Source of the DNA: Poseidonibacter lekithochrous
GTDB lineage: Bacteria; Campylobacterota; Campylobacteria; Campylobacterales; Arcobacteraceae
Reading direction: 5' to 3'
NCBI RefSeq assembly: GCF_013283835.1
Contig: NZ_CP054052.1
Location: forward strand, 2,852,001 to 2,916,000
DNA: 64,000 nt
Part shown: positions 44,867 to 54,728 of the stretch, in pieces
How positions within the stretch are numbered: position 1 is the stretch's first letter
How the letters are laid out: every line of letters starts with the position of its first letter
Position numbers and translations under genes: made by a program
Notes under the pieces: model-generated
The model's database searches: none
The model's input: only the letters and a program-made list of their open reading frames with translations
Told to the model about the DNA's origin: nothing

Positions 44867-46499
44867 AAGATATACTTTTTAGAACTATCTCTTGTGCTTG
44901 TTTTTGAATCTCTTTTAAATGCTTTGCACTTATAAAACTCTCTGCGTATATTTTGTAAATATCTTCTGTTCCAGAAGGACGTGCAGCGAACCAACCATTC
45001 TTAGTACTTACTTTTAATCCACCAATTGAAGCATTATTTCCACTTGCATTTGTAAAGATATTTTCAATCTCTTCACCTGCTAAAGTATCTGTTGTAATGT
45101 CTTCAACACTTAGGTTTTTAAGTTTAGCTTTTTGCTCTAATGAAGCTGGAGCATCCATTCTTTCATAGAAAGATTCTCCAAATTCTTTTTCGAACTCTTG
45201 ATATATAACACCTGGATCTTTTTTACAAACAGCTGTAATTTCTGCTGCTAATAAATTTAGAATAATTCCATCTTTATCTGTAGACCAAGCACTAGCATCT
45301 TTTCTTAAAAAAGAAGCTCCAGCACTCTCTTCTCCTCCAAAACCTAAAGTTCCTTCGTATAAACCATCAACAAACCATTTAAAACCAACTGGTACTTCAT
45401 ATAAGTTTTTATCTAAAGACTTAGCAATTCTATCAATCATAGAACTAGAAACTAATGTTTTACCAATTCCTAATGTATCACTCCACTGTTTTCTATTTGA
45501 ATATAAATACCAAATAGCAACTGATAAATAGTGATTTGGATTCATAAGTCCAACACTAGGAGTTACGATTCCATGTCTATCAAAATCAGGGTCATTTGAG
45601 AAAGCAATATCGTATTTATCTTTTAAATCAATAAGTGAAGCCATTGCAAATTTTGAAGAACAATCCATTCTTACTTTTCCATCATGGTCACAAGTCATAA
45701 AAGAAAATGTAGGATCAACAAATTCATTTACAATTTCAATATCAAGGTTATAAATTTCTTTTATTTTTTTATATACTTCAATACCAGAACCACCCATAGG
45801 ATCAACACCAATTCTTAATTTTGATTCTTTGATTACATCAATATTTATTATTTCATTTAAAGATTTTACATAAGGAGTTACAAAATCAAACTCTTCTAGT
45901 AATTCACTTTTTAAAACTTCTTTTAAAGATACAGACTTTACATCTTTTAAATCATTTTCTAATATCTCATTTGCTCTATTTTGAATAATATTTGTTACAT
46001 CAGTATCAGCAGGTCCACCATTTGGTGGATTATATTTAAATCCACCATCACTTGGAGGATTATGAGAAGGAGTAATTACAACACCATCATTTAATTCTTT
46101 TGCATTTTTGTTTGCTTCTAGAATTGTAAATGAGATTAAAGGAGTAGGAGTATATTCATCGTTTTGTGCAATTTTACACTTTACATTATTTGAAATACAT
46201 ACTTGTAGTGTAGTAATTTGTGCGGGTGTTGATAAAGCATGAGAATCTTTTCCAATAAATAATGTACCAGTAATATTATTTTTAACTCTATATTCACATA
46301 AGGCTTGTGTAATAGCTAAAATATGATTTTCATTAAAACTAATTTTATTAGAATTTCCTCTATGTCCAGATGTTCCAAAGCTAACTTTTTGAGTAACTTC
46401 ACTTACATCTGGTTTATTCACATAATAAGAACTTATTAGATTAGGAATATTTTCCAAATTCTCTTTTGGAACTTTTATTCCTGCTAATTTATGAGACAT
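44865..46499 (-). CDS. pgm: Phosphoglucomutase (alpha-D-glucose phosphate-specific)
   Basis: 544 residues. VSFGTSGHRGNSNK at the N terminus, phosphoserine loop VVITPSHNPPSDGGFKYNPPNGG, metal loop AFSNDPDFDRHG, sugar loop GFGGEESAGAS and phosphate loop ARPSGTEDIYKIYAES. Interconverts glucose 1- and 6-phosphate. The length and NPPNGGPAD element point to the Pgm-1 type. Monocistronic. Confidence 0.96.
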   Translation of the reverse strand: MSHKLAGIKVPKENLENIPNLISSYYVNKPDVSEVTQKVSFGTSGHRGNSNKISFNENHILAITQALCEYRVKNNITGTLFIGKDSHALSTPAQITTLQVCISNNVKCKIAQNDEYTPTPLISFTILEANKNAKELNDGVVITPSHNPPSDGGFKYNPPNGGPADTDVTNIIQNRANEILENDLKDVKSVSLKEVLKSELLEEFDFVTPYVKSLNEIINIDVIKESKLRIGVDPMGGSGIEVYKKIKEIYNLDIEIVNEFVDPTFSFMTCDHDGKVRMDCSSKFAMASLIDLKDKYDIAFSNDPDFDRHGIVTPSVGLMNPNHYLSVAIWYLYSNRKQWSDTLGIGKTLVSSSMIDRIAKSLDKNLYEVPVGFKWFVDGLYEGTLGFGGEESAGASFLRKDASAWSTDKDGIILNLLAAEITAVCKKDPGVIYQEFEKEFGESFYERMDAPASLEQKAKLKNLSVEDITTDTLAGEEIENIFTNASGNNASIGGLKVSTKNGWFAARPSGTEDIYKIYAESFISAKHLKEIQKQAQEIVLKSIS

Positions 46500-46658
46500 T
46501 ATTTTCCTTTAAAATTTTAATAATTTATATTATCAAATGATTCATTATATAGGGCTGTTATTACAAAAAATTTCTAATATGTCACATTATAATTTCTTAA
46601 TATTTAGTTTTTTTTGATAGAATATCTAATTAAACATAAACTATAGGATATTAATAAA

Positions 46659-47468
46659 ATGAGTATTATTAGACATGAATTTGAGAAAATGAATGTAACA
46701 AAAATAAAAAAAGCAAAAGGCAATAAAAATTTAACAATGATTACCTCGTATGACGCGCTTTTTGCAAAACTATTTGAAGAAATAGCAGATATGATTCTTG
46801 TGGGAGATAGCTTAAATATGAGCTTTGCTGGAAAGCCAGACACTCTATCTGCAACACTTGATCAAATGATTTATCATACTAATGCTGTATGTACAGGAGC
46901 ACCTAAAGCTTTTGTTATTTTAGATATGCCATTTGGAACATACAATAACAAAGACCAAGCATTAACTAATGCTGTTAGAGTTTATCAAGAAACAAACGCA
47001 GCAGCTATTAAAATTGAAGGTGGAGAAGATAGAGCACATATTATCTCTCACCTAACTTCTAATTCAGTAGCTGTTATAGGTCATATTGGTTTAATGCCAC
47101 AATTCGTAAGAAGTGAAGGTGGATATAAAGTTAGAGGTAAAACAGAAGAAGACACTCAACAATTAATCAAAGATGCAATTGCAGTTGAAAAAGCAGGTGC
47201 ATTCTGTATTGTTATTGAAGGTGTTATGAGTGATGCTGCAAAAAGAATTAGTGAAGCAGTTTCAATTCCTACTATTGGTATTGGTGCTGGTAATGTAACA
47301 GATGGCCAAGTACTTGTATGGTCTGATATGTTAGGTTTCTTTGAAAGCTTCAAACCAAAATTCGTAAGACACTATATGACTGGTGCTCAACAAGTTAAAG
47401 ATGCAGTAAGTCAATATAAAAGTGATGTACAAGATGCATCATTTCCTGCAAAAGAAGAAGAATACTAA
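46659..47468 (+). CDS. panB: 3-Methyl-2-oxobutanoate hydroxymethyltransferase
   Basis: 269 residues. First committed step to pantoate. Metal and substrate sites ADMILVGDSLNMSFAG, FVILDMPFGTY, AAIKIEGGE, VIGHIGLMPQ, and the base IVIEGV; IPTIGIGAG near the end. Starts the panB-ruvB-AI-2E transporter run; ruvB begins 3 bases after its stop. Confidence 0.97.
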   Translation: MSIIRHEFEKMNVTKIKKAKGNKNLTMITSYDALFAKLFEEIADMILVGDSLNMSFAGKPDTLSATLDQMIYHTNAVCTGAPKAFVILDMPFGTYNNKDQALTNAVRVYQETNAAAIKIEGGEDRAHIISHLTSNSVAVIGHIGLMPQFVRSEGGYKVRGKTEEDTQQLIKDAIAVEKAGAFCIVIEGVMSDAAKRISEAVSIPTIGIGAGNVTDGQVLVWSDMLGFFESFKPKFVRHYMTGAQQVKDAVSQYKSDVQDASFPAKEEEY

Positions 47469-47471
47469 TCC

Positions 47472-48500
47472 ATGGAAAGAGTTGTTGAAGTTGAACAAAT
47501 CTCTTTTGAAGAGGATAATGCTGAAATAAGCCTTCGTCCTTCTTCATGGGATGATTATATTGGTCAAGAAAAAATCAAAAAAAACCTAAGAGTTTTTATT
47601 GAAGCTTCTAAAAAAAGAAATGAAGCTTTAGATCATATACTTTTTTATGGTCCTCCAGGACTTGGTAAAACAACTGTTTCTTATCTTATTTCAAATGAAA
47701 TGAATACAAATATTAAAGTAACTGCTGGCCCTATGATTGAAAAATCAGGGGATTTAGCTGCAATTTTAACAAACCTTGAAGAAGGTGACATTTTATTTAT
47801 TGATGAAATTCATAGACTAAGTGCTGCTGTTGAAGAGATACTTTATCCTGCAATGGAAGATTATAGACTTGATATTATTATAGGTTCTGGTCCTGCTGCA
47901 CAAACTGTTAAAATTGATCTTCCTAGATTTACTTTAATAGGTGCTACTACAAGAGCTGGAATGTTATCAAATCCTTTAAGAGAGAGATTTGGTATGCATT
48001 TTAGAATGCAGTTTTACAACTATGATGAACTAGCAAAAATTATCAAAAAAGCATCTGTAAAATTAGATAAATTATGTGATGATGATGCAGCTTTAGAAAT
48101 TTCAAGAAGATCAAGAGGAACGCCAAGAGTTGCCTTACGATTATTAAAAAGAGTAAGAGACTTTGCTGAAGTTGAAAATGAAGATGTAATTCATCTTGAA
48201 AGATGTAAGTATGCATTAGATGAAATTGGAGTTAATGATTCTGGTTTTGATGAAATGGATATTAATCTTCTTGAACTTCTTATTTCTAATAAGGGTAAAC
48301 CAATGGGTCTATCAACTATGGCAGCAGCTCTTAGTGAAGATGAAGGAACTATTGAAGATGCAATTGAACCTTATTTACTTGCAAATGGTTTTATTGAAAG
48401 AACAGCAAGAGGAAGAGTAGCTTCTGTAAAAACATATGAGATGTTTAGAATGTCTTATCCAGGAAGTGAAAAATTAGATGACGAAGGAAATCTATTTTGA
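47472..48500 (+). CDS. ruvB: Holliday junction branch migration ATPase RuvB
   Basis: 342 residues. Walker [10 protein letters not shown], Walker [16 protein letters not shown], sensor 1 [18 protein letters not shown], arginine finger region [20 protein letters not shown], and the C-terminal winged helix ([12 protein letters not shown]). Hexameric motor with RuvA and RuvC. Shares TTGA with the next gene's start. Confidence 0.98.
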   Translation: MERVVEVEQISFEEDNAEISLRPSSWDDYIGQEKIKKNLRVFIEASKKRNEALDHILFYGPPGLGKTTVSYLISNEMNTNIKVTAGPMIEKSGDLAAILTNLEEGDILFIDEIHRLSAAVEEILYPAMEDYRLDIIIGSGPAAQTVKIDLPRFTLIGATTRAGMLSNPLRERFGMHFRMQFYNYDELAKIIKKASVKLDKLCDDDAALEISRRSRGTPRVALRLLKRVRDFAEVENEDVIHLERCKYALDEIGVNDSGFDEMDINLLELLISNKGKPMGLSTMAAALSEDEGTIEDAIEPYLLANGFIERTARGRVASVKTYEMFRMSYPGSEKLDDEGNLF

Positions 48501-49549
48501 AACCAGTCTACTTTTTAATCTTAATAGCGGCAGTTACAATATTTTTTATGGTGGAATTATTTTCTCCATTTTTAAAAGCTATGTTTGTTGCATTATTATT
48601 AGCAGTTGCTACTAATTCTCTCACTCTATTTTTAGAACATAGATTAAAAAGTCGAGCTGTATCAGCTTCTTTAATGACAGTTAGTCTTGCTGGAATATTT
48701 TTTATTCCCGTAATGTATTGTATTTTTTCTTTTGCAAACTTCTTTAATCATATAGATCAAGTTGCCTTAATAAAAAGTTTTGATTCTGTTAAGTTTTGGG
48801 TAGAAAATATCTCTGATGATTTCTTATTTTTAAAACAACAATTAAATCAAATTTTAGCAAAAGTAGATGTAGGAGAAGTAGTACAGAAAATCATATCTTT
48901 AGGGGCATACTTAGGTAAAAACTCTGCAACATTTATGATTGATATGGTTATGATTCTTATCTTTTATTTCTTCTTTACTTTGTATGCAAGTAGTTTATCT
49001 ACTTATATGAAAGACCTATTACCAATAAAAAAAGATGATTCAATTACTCTATTTTATGAATCTTCTAATGTAATGACAGTTGTTTTATACTCAATTTTAG
49101 TAACTGCTGTATTTGAAGGATTTCTATTTGGTTTCTTTATGACATTCTATAGATATGATGGTTTATTACTTGGAGTATTATATGGTTTTGCTTCACTTAT
49201 ACCAGTAGTTGGTGGAGTTATAATGTGGCTTCCACTAGCTATTTATGAAGCAATGACTGGCTCAATTACTAATGCAATTGTAATTGCAGTTTATTCAATA
49301 TTAATGATTTCAGTTTTTGCTGATACTTTTGCAAAACCAGTTATTATTAAATATATTAATCAAAGAGTAGTTAGAACACCTACTAATGTAAATGAGATTT
49401 TAATCTTCTTTTCTATTGTTGCAGGTTTAGCAACATTTGGTTTTTGGGGTATGATTATAGGGCCTGCAATGGTGACATTTTTCATATCAATTATGCATTT
49501 AGTTAAGAAATATACAGAAGAATTCAAAGAGAATGTATCCGAAAGTTAG
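48497..49549 (+). CDS. AI-2E family (PerM/TqsA-like) membrane transporter
   Basis: 350 residues with about seven to eight membrane segments. Family features: an N-terminal helix pair, a central soluble stretch ([17 protein letters not shown]...), and the C-terminal set [31 protein letters not shown] and [15 protein letters not shown]. Start is TTG overlapping the ruvB stop by four bases. Substrate unknown; family members export autoinducer-2 or act as Na+/H+ antiporters. Confidence 0.9.
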   Translation: MKPVYFLILIAAVTIFFMVELFSPFLKAMFVALLLAVATNSLTLFLEHRLKSRAVSASLMTVSLAGIFFIPVMYCIFSFANFFNHIDQVALIKSFDSVKFWVENISDDFLFLKQQLNQILAKVDVGEVVQKIISLGAYLGKNSATFMIDMVMILIFYFFFTLYASSLSTYMKDLLPIKKDDSITLFYESSNVMTVVLYSILVTAVFEGFLFGFFMTFYRYDGLLLGVLYGFASLIPVVGGVIMWLPLAIYEAMTGSITNAIVIAVYSILMISVFADTFAKPVIIKYINQRVVRTPTNVNEILIFFSIVAGLATFGFWGMIIGPAMVTFFISIMHLVKKYTEEFKENVSES

Positions 49550-49567
49550 GATACATTCTTTTTATGC

Positions 49568-50314
49568 TTAAGCCTCTCCGCTCTCACATTCACCTTGATA
49601 CATTGAAATACCGTAGTCTAAATTAGCAACTGATTTATATCCTAAATCAAGCATAATTCTTTGACAATAAGCAGATCTACTTCCACTTAAACAATATACA
49701 ACAACTGGTGTATCTTTCTCATTATCAATTCTCTCTAAAGCTTGATAGAAAGAAGTAGTAGGAATTAAATGATCCGTTCCTTTAATTCTCTGTCCTACCC
49801 ATTCCATCCACTCTCTTGTATCAACAAGATTGAATTTTACAAATCCTAAATCTCTAGCTTCTAATAAAGATTCTAATTCTGTTGAATTAACTTCTCTTTG
49901 AATTAATAAAGATTCACATTCTTCTTTTGTAAGTCCTCTTGAATGAGTAGCAATTGCATCATGTAACTCTTCTTCTTTTGCAGCTTGAGCAGCAAATTCA
50001 GGAGTACAGAAAATTCCACAGTGACAATTACCTTTTTGGGGAATTTCTTCTTTTAAAGCAGGTCCACATGGACATAATCGGTTATCAGCAGCTTTTTGTT
50101 CTTCTTTTGTTTCGCCAATAACCATGAAACATGGACAATATCTTTTTCCATAAATCATTTTATTTCTTGTAAGACCCATTTGAATAGATTCATTTACTTC
50201 ATCATTTGGATTATAAGCAAACTCAAATCTATCAACAACTTTATCTGTAAACTGTTTTGTTAATTCCAATTCAGTTTGGTATTCTTCACTTTCTATATCA
50301 ATTTTTTTTATCAT
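49568..50314 (-). CDS. Ferredoxin-thioredoxin reductase catalytic domain fused to rhodanese
   Basis: 248 residues. Residues ~1-115 match the FTR catalytic subunit: the cysteines lie in KRYCPCFMV, NRLCPCGPALKEE and KGNCHCGIFCTPE, forming a [4Fe-4S] cluster next to an active disulfide. Residues ~150-245 are a rhodanese domain (FNLVDTREWMEWVGQ; active-site loop VVYCLSGSRSAYC; GYKSVANLDYGI). The fusion suggests reduction of a sulfane-sulfur or thiol substrate by ferredoxin. Convergent with the AI-2E gene. Confidence 0.85.
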   Translation of the reverse strand: MIKKIDIESEEYQTELELTKQFTDKVVDRFEFAYNPNDEVNESIQMGLTRNKMIYGKRYCPCFMVIGETKEEQKAADNRLCPCGPALKEEIPQKGNCHCGIFCTPEFAAQAAKEEELHDAIATHSRGLTKEECESLLIQREVNSTELESLLEARDLGFVKFNLVDTREWMEWVGQRIKGTDHLIPTTSFYQALERIDNEKDTPVVVYCLSGSRSAYCQRIMLDLGYKSVANLDYGISMYQGECESGEA

Positions 50315-50428
50315 TATATAAAATCCTATTAGTATTTAAAAAGGTATATTAGTATAATGTAGTTTAGGATTAGATATTACAAGTTATAAGTAAAATTTAT
50401 AACTTGCAATTGTTAAGAAGTGTAAATA

Positions 50429-50836
50429 TTAAGTTACTTCAATAAATTCTTTGAATATTTCAGAGATATCATCAGTGGAAAATGATTTGAAATTCTCTTT
50501 AGCAGAGTAGTCTTTTAGTTTTTGACTAGTGAAACTATCAAGATGATTAATATTTTTATACCCCATAGACCATTCAGGGAAATATCTTTGGCCTTCATCT
50601 TCTTCTATTAATTCAACAATAGAATCATGTCTAACATCTTTTTTTATTTTTTCAAAAATCTCATTTACAGACTCTTTTGGACCTTCTAAACATTGAAGAA
50701 AAGTTCTACCTTTTATTATCAACAGTCCAGTTACATTAACTAAACCATTTCGCTCTCTAGCAATTGCTAATAAGTCTTCTAATTCCTTATCAGTAAATCT
50801 AACTGTTGCATTACTTAAGTACATAATTCTATACAA
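50429..50836 (-). CDS. BLUF-domain blue-light sensor protein
   Basis: 135 residues, nearly all one BLUF domain: YRIMYLSNATVRFTDKELE, NVTGLLIIKGRTFLQCLEGP with the flavin-contacting glutamine, and FPEWSMGYKNI with the conserved W-x-M. FAD binding and blue-light response are expected. There is no output domain, so it acts through a partner. Monocistronic; two neighbouring minus-strand genes are unrelated. Confidence 0.9.
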   Translation of the reverse strand: MYRIMYLSNATVRFTDKELEDLLAIARERNGLVNVTGLLIIKGRTFLQCLEGPKESVNEIFEKIKKDVRHDSIVELIEEDEGQRYFPEWSMGYKNINHLDSFTSQKLKDYSAKENFKSFSTDDISEIFKEFIEVT

Positions 50837-50872
50837 AATTTACTCCTTGATAAATAATGTTTTTATTATATC

Positions 50873-51094
50873 TTATTTAACAAAAGTTCTTAAATAAAGT
50901 TTTTCAACTTTAGTTCTTGCCCAAGGAGTTCTTCTTAAAAACTTTAGACTAGATTTAACACTTGGGTCACGATTAAAACATCCAATATCAATTTTTTTTC
51001 CTAATTCATCCCAACCGAATTCATCTACTAAATCATTAATAATCATTTCTAACTTAATACCATGTAAAGGATTGTTTTCATTATTTCCAGCCAT
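50873..51094 (-). CDS. VF530-like (DUF2132) DNA-binding protein
   Basis: 73 residues. [20 protein letters not shown], then [19 protein letters not shown], is the DUF2132/VF530 signature. Family members are small DNA-binding folds of unknown role. Confidence 0.9.
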   Translation of the reverse strand: MAGNNENNPLHGIKLEMIINDLVDEFGWDELGKKIDIGCFNRDPSVKSSLKFLRRTPWARTKVEKLYLRTFVK

Positions 51095-51269
51095 TTAATT
51101 CCTTTATTTTTTCATATTATAGCAAGTTAAAATTAGAAAAACTAAAGCTAGTTCTTCATTTAGATTTTAATGGATTTTTTGCTAATATTACAGCATCAAA
51201 TATTATTTTTTATTATTATTTACAAGAAATAAACTACTAACAAATTAGATGATTAAAAGAAAGGTTTAA

Positions 51270-51740
51270 ATGTTTAGTCAAAGACAAACATACATTATTA
51301 TAGGCTCTATATTACTTTTTTCTGGATGTGTATTAAAAGATAGTACACCCAGTGTTCCAAAAAAAGAGATTATAAAAAAAGAGACAAAAAAAACTCCAAC
51401 AAAAAAGATAATTCATAAATATAAATATTGTAATAAACATACAGACATAATGAATTTTGCTTCTTCATATATTACAAATGAATTCCAAAAAGGATATTTT
51501 TCTCAAAAAGATGCCCTTGGAGCAAAAGCTCAAATATATTTAATAGAAAACAATTCTCCTACTATTTTTGCGCAAAATATAAATAAAGCAAATTCTTCTT
51601 ATAAAAAACAATATGAACTAGCATCAAAAAATAAATGTAATTTAGATAAGTTTAAAATTTCTCCTTTACAAAGAGTGAAAAATAGTATTGAAGTATTAGA
51701 AAAAGAAGAAGAAAGAAAAATAAAAAATGAAAATCATTAA
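51270..51740 (+). CDS. Lipoprotein, first gene of a two-component operon
   Basis: 156 residues. Lipobox LLFSGC with cysteine at residue 20, then a lysine/threonine-rich linker and a small helical domain with two more cysteines (KYCNKH and NKCNLD). It overlaps the next gene by 14 bases; a response regulator and histidine kinase follow. It may present the sensor with a periplasmic signal. Family not recognised. Confidence 0.75.
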   Translation: MFSQRQTYIIIGSILLFSGCVLKDSTPSVPKKEIIKKETKKTPTKKIIHKYKYCNKHTDIMNFASSYITNEFQKGYFSQKDALGAKAQIYLIENNSPTIFAQNINKANSSYKKQYELASKNKCNLDKFKISPLQRVKNSIEVLEKEEERKIKNENH

Positions 51741-51981
51741 ACTATTAACAATATTGCTATTTTTAAAAACATCTATATTATTAGCACAAAGCAATGATAT
51801 AGATAATTTATTAGAAAAAGTAAATCAAGCTTCTACAAAAAAAGATAAACAAGCTTTAATTGAAAAGCTAAAACAAAAACTTGCAAACAAAAATAAAAAA
51901 GCAAGACAAGAAGCAGAAGCGATAATAAAAGCAAAACAAAAAATCCCTGCAAAAATTTATAATGATAGTTCAATAAAATGA
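51727..51981 (+). CDS. Small secreted helical protein
   Basis: 84 residues. Signal peptide (KIIKLLTILLFLKTSILLAQ) and a short amphipathic lysine-rich domain (IDNLLEKVNQASTKKDKQAL...) ending KIYNDSSIK. Its mature part resembles the gene at 53667-53891 (DxLxxxxNxxxxxxxKxxLxxKLxxxLAxxNKK), so these look like paralogues around the two-component pair. It overlaps the response regulator by 4 bases. Confidence 0.75.
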   Translation: MKIIKLLTILLFLKTSILLAQSNDIDNLLEKVNQASTKKDKQALIEKLKQKLANKNKKARQEAEAIIKAKQKIPAKIYNDSSIK

Positions 51982-52622
51982 ATAAAAAAATAAAAATCTT
52001 ACTTTTAGAAGATGATACTATTCTAGCCCAGACTATGGTTCAAATACTAGAACAAGAAGATTATGATATTACTTTAGTAAATGATGGGGAAGAAGTAATG
52101 GAATATACTTATGAAAATAGATATGATTTATATCTATTTGATATAAATGTACCTTTACTAAATGGAAAAGAAGCCCTAAAACTTTTAAGAGATGCCCAAG
52201 ATAATACCCCTACTTTTTTTATAACAGCCCTTAGAGATACAAACTCAATATTAGATGGTTTTGATTCTGGATGTGATGATTATATAAAAAAACCTTTTGA
52301 TTTAGATGAGTTATTAGCAAGAATAAAAGCTGTATTAAAACGAAGAAATCCTGTACTAGAATATGGAGATATTACTTTTGATTTATTAGAAAATAGAGTT
52401 CTTAAACAAAATGAAGAAGTAGCTCTAGGAAATGTAGAAAAAGAAATATTTTCACTTCTAATTAAAAATATAAATATGACAGTTAATAAAACAACATTTT
52501 TTGATTATATGAACAAACCAAGTGATAGTGCACTAAGAGTTTTAATTAGTAAACTAAAAAAAGTATTAGATTTAAATATCACAAATACAAAAGGTATAGG
52601 ATATAAACTTGAAAAACTATGA
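51978..52622 (+). CDS. Response regulator, OmpR/PhoB type
   Basis: 214 residues. Receiver with acidic pocket EDDTI, phosphoacceptor aspartate in LYLFDINVPLLNG, TALRD and YIKKPFD; C-terminal winged helix (NKTTFFDYMNKPSDSALRVLISKLKK). Overlaps the preceding gene by 4 bases and the kinase gene by 14. Confidence 0.92.
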   Translation: MNKKIKILLLEDDTILAQTMVQILEQEDYDITLVNDGEEVMEYTYENRYDLYLFDINVPLLNGKEALKLLRDAQDNTPTFFITALRDTNSILDGFDSGCDDYIKKPFDLDELLARIKAVLKRRNPVLEYGDITFDLLENRVLKQNEEVALGNVEKEIFSLLIKNINMTVNKTTFFDYMNKPSDSALRVLISKLKKVLDLNITNTKGIGYKLEKL

Positions 52623-53643
52623 AAAGAAATCATTTTTCACAAGCTTTTTTCTATTTTTTATTACTCTAATTATACTATCAAGTATAGTACTTTACATGTA
52701 CCATGAAGATAAAGTAAAAGATATAAAACAAAATATTCTTTATCAAATGAAAGATTATACTTTTGATTTCAAAAACAAAATGTTCTCACTAGATATTATT
52801 GAAAATGATACCAATAAACAGTTATTTAAAATCTATGATTGTAAAGAGGGTTTATGTGCTTATTTTGAAGCTCCTTCAACTGGACCTTATTTACTAAAGG
52901 TAGTTTATGATAAAAAGAAATATGAAAAACTTTATAATGAATTCTTAATAAAAACATTCAAATTTAGTATTGTAATTTTCTTCTTATTACTTATCATTTC
53001 ATTGGGTTTTGCTATATATTCTCTAAGACCTATGAAAGAAGCTCTTCATTTATTAGAAGACTTTCTAAAAGATTTAATCCATGATTTAAACACTCCAGCA
53101 ACTTCAATTTTATTAAACTCAAGATTATTGAGAAAACGTGGGGATTTTGAGGAAATAGAAAGAATAGAATTAAGTGCAAAAACAATATCTTCTTTATATA
53201 AAAACCTAGAATTAATCACTCCAAATAGTATTACAAAAGATGAAAGTGTATTTGTAGAAGAGTTAATAAATAAAAAAATTGAAGTCTTACATAAGATATA
53301 TCCAAATATAGAGTTTATTAAAAACCTTAAGAATTTAGAAATAAAAAACAATACTAATGCAGTTGAACGTATTATTGATAATATTCTTACAAATGCTTGT
53401 AAATATAATAAGAAAAAGGGACAAGTAATTATTTCTATAAAAAACCAGACTTTAATTATAAAAGATACTGGTATTGGTATAAAAAATACAAAAAAAGTAT
53501 TCCAAAGATATTATAAAGAAAATGAAACAGGTTTAGGAATTGGTCTTAGTATTGTAAAACAATTATGTGATACATTGGATATAAAAATTTCTATTGAAAG
53601 CAAAGAGGCAGAAGGAACACAAGTAAAACTTGTATTCCCATGA
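52609..53643 (+). CDS. Sensor histidine kinase
   Basis: 344 residues. Two membrane helices (about 11-27 and 121-138) enclose a ~95-residue periplasmic domain containing a CKEGLC pair. HisKA is DLIHDLNTPATSILLNSRLL; HATPase has N box RIIDNILTNACKYN and G boxes KDTGIGIKN and ETGLGIGLSIVKQL. The first sensor helix starts directly after a short cytoplasmic N terminus. Its cognate regulator is the upstream gene. The signal is unknown. Confidence 0.92.
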   Translation: MKNYEKKSFFTSFFLFFITLIILSSIVLYMYHEDKVKDIKQNILYQMKDYTFDFKNKMFSLDIIENDTNKQLFKIYDCKEGLCAYFEAPSTGPYLLKVVYDKKKYEKLYNEFLIKTFKFSIVIFFLLLIISLGFAIYSLRPMKEALHLLEDFLKDLIHDLNTPATSILLNSRLLRKRGDFEEIERIELSAKTISSLYKNLELITPNSITKDESVFVEELINKKIEVLHKIYPNIEFIKNLKNLEIKNNTNAVERIIDNILTNACKYNKKKGQVIISIKNQTLIIKDTGIGIKNTKKVFQRYYKENETGLGIGLSIVKQLCDTLDIKISIESKEAEGTQVKLVFP

Positions 53644-53666
53644 GTCAAGAGTCGTTTAGAGTTAAA

Positions 53667-53891
53667 TTATTTTTCTAGTTTAGCGTCGATAATTTCTTTT
53701 GCTTTTGGAAGATCTTTTTTATTCATTGCAGAAAGTGCAAGTTGAAGTTTCTTTTTTAATTCAGCCTTTTCTTTTACATCTTTAGTCTTATTAATTTGAT
53801 CAACTAATCCATCAACATTTGTTGTTTCCATTGCGAAAACACTCATCGCTGCAGCAAATACTAAAATTGCTATTTTCTTTCCTATATTCAT
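53667..53891 (-). CDS. Small secreted helical protein, paralogue of the 51727 product
   Basis: 74 residues. Signal peptide (IGKKIAILVFAAAMSVFA), then VDGLVDQINKTKDVKEKAEL and KKLQLALSAMNKKD, the same pattern as the 84-residue gene on the other side of the two-component pair. It is convergent with the kinase gene, 23 bases apart. Likely a regulated target or a signal protein. Confidence 0.75.
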   Translation of the reverse strand: MNIGKKIAILVFAAAMSVFAMETTNVDGLVDQINKTKDVKEKAELKKKLQLALSAMNKKDLPKAKEIIDAKLEK

Positions 53892-53976
53892 ATTAATACT
53901 CCTTAATTTTTTAAAGTAAGGAATTATAAAATAGAAGTATTAGTTAAGTGTAAGTTTAGAGCTAATCTAAAATATT

Positions 53977-54654
53977 TTAGAAAGATTTACAATCATTAGT
54001 AGATTTTTTTACTAAAGTTATAAACTCCTCCCTTGGCATAATCTTTGCACCCAAAGTTTTTAGATGATCACTTGGTATTTGACAATCAATTAATTTAAAG
54101 CCATTAGCTTTAAGTCTTTGCACTAAATGAAAAAGAGCAACTTTAGAAGCATCAGTTTTTTTTGTGAACATTGATTCTCCACAAAAAATATTGCCAATAT
54201 TAATACCATATCCCCCACCTACTAGTTCACCTTCATAATAAGCTTCAAAGGAGTGAGCAAAACCCATTTTATGTAGTTTAGTATAGGCTTTTACAACTTC
54301 GTCTAAAATCCAAGTACCTTCTCTTCCTTTTCCTTCACGTATTTTTTTACATTCAAGCATTACCCTTGTAAAATTAGTATCAAACTTAATTTCAAAACTA
54401 TTCTTCTTTATAGTTTTAGCTAAACTTTTTGATACTTTAAAATCTTCAAGTTCAAGTATAAGTCTTGGATTTGGGCTCCACCATAAAATAGGATCATCTT
54501 CATTGTACCAAGGGAAAATTCCATTGGCATAGGCTGTCATTATTCTATTAGGATTTAAATCACCACCGAAAGCTAATAAACCACTATCGTCAGCGTATAA
54601 AGGATTGGGAAAGGCAAAGGAGTGTTTTTCTAGAGGAAAGATATTCATATTCAA
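53977..54654 (-). CDS. aat: Leucyl/phenylalanyl-tRNA-protein transferase
   Basis: 225 residues. GLLAFGGDLNPNRIMTAYANGIFPWY and WWSPNPRLIL are diagnostic; YEGELVGGGYGINIGNIFCGESMF carries the central GNAT-like core. Adds Leu or Phe to N-terminal Lys/Arg for ClpS-ClpA degradation. The listed start is TTG (AAAGG eight bases upstream); an ATG two codons later is the other choice. Confidence 0.96.
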   Translation of the reverse strand: MNMNIFPLEKHSFAFPNPLYADDSGLLAFGGDLNPNRIMTAYANGIFPWYNEDDPILWWSPNPRLILELEDFKVSKSLAKTIKKNSFEIKFDTNFTRVMLECKKIREGKGREGTWILDEVVKAYTKLHKMGFAHSFEAYYEGELVGGGYGINIGNIFCGESMFTKKTDASKVALFHLVQRLKANGFKLIDCQIPSDHLKTLGAKIMPREEFITLVKKSTNDCKSF

Positions 54655-54701
54655 AATGAAAGCCTTTGTATTTTAGAAAATTATATATTAAATTAAGTTA
54701 T

Positions 54702-54725
54702 AAAAAGAAGCGATTGCTTCTTTTT
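54702..54725 (-). terminator. Terminator of the cytochrome lipoprotein gene
   Basis: AAAAAGAAGC / GCTTCTTTTT, 10-bp stem with GATT loop (plus-strand reading); on the minus strand it follows the cytochrome stop and is followed by TATAAC. Confidence 0.75.
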
Positions 54726-54728
54726 ATT

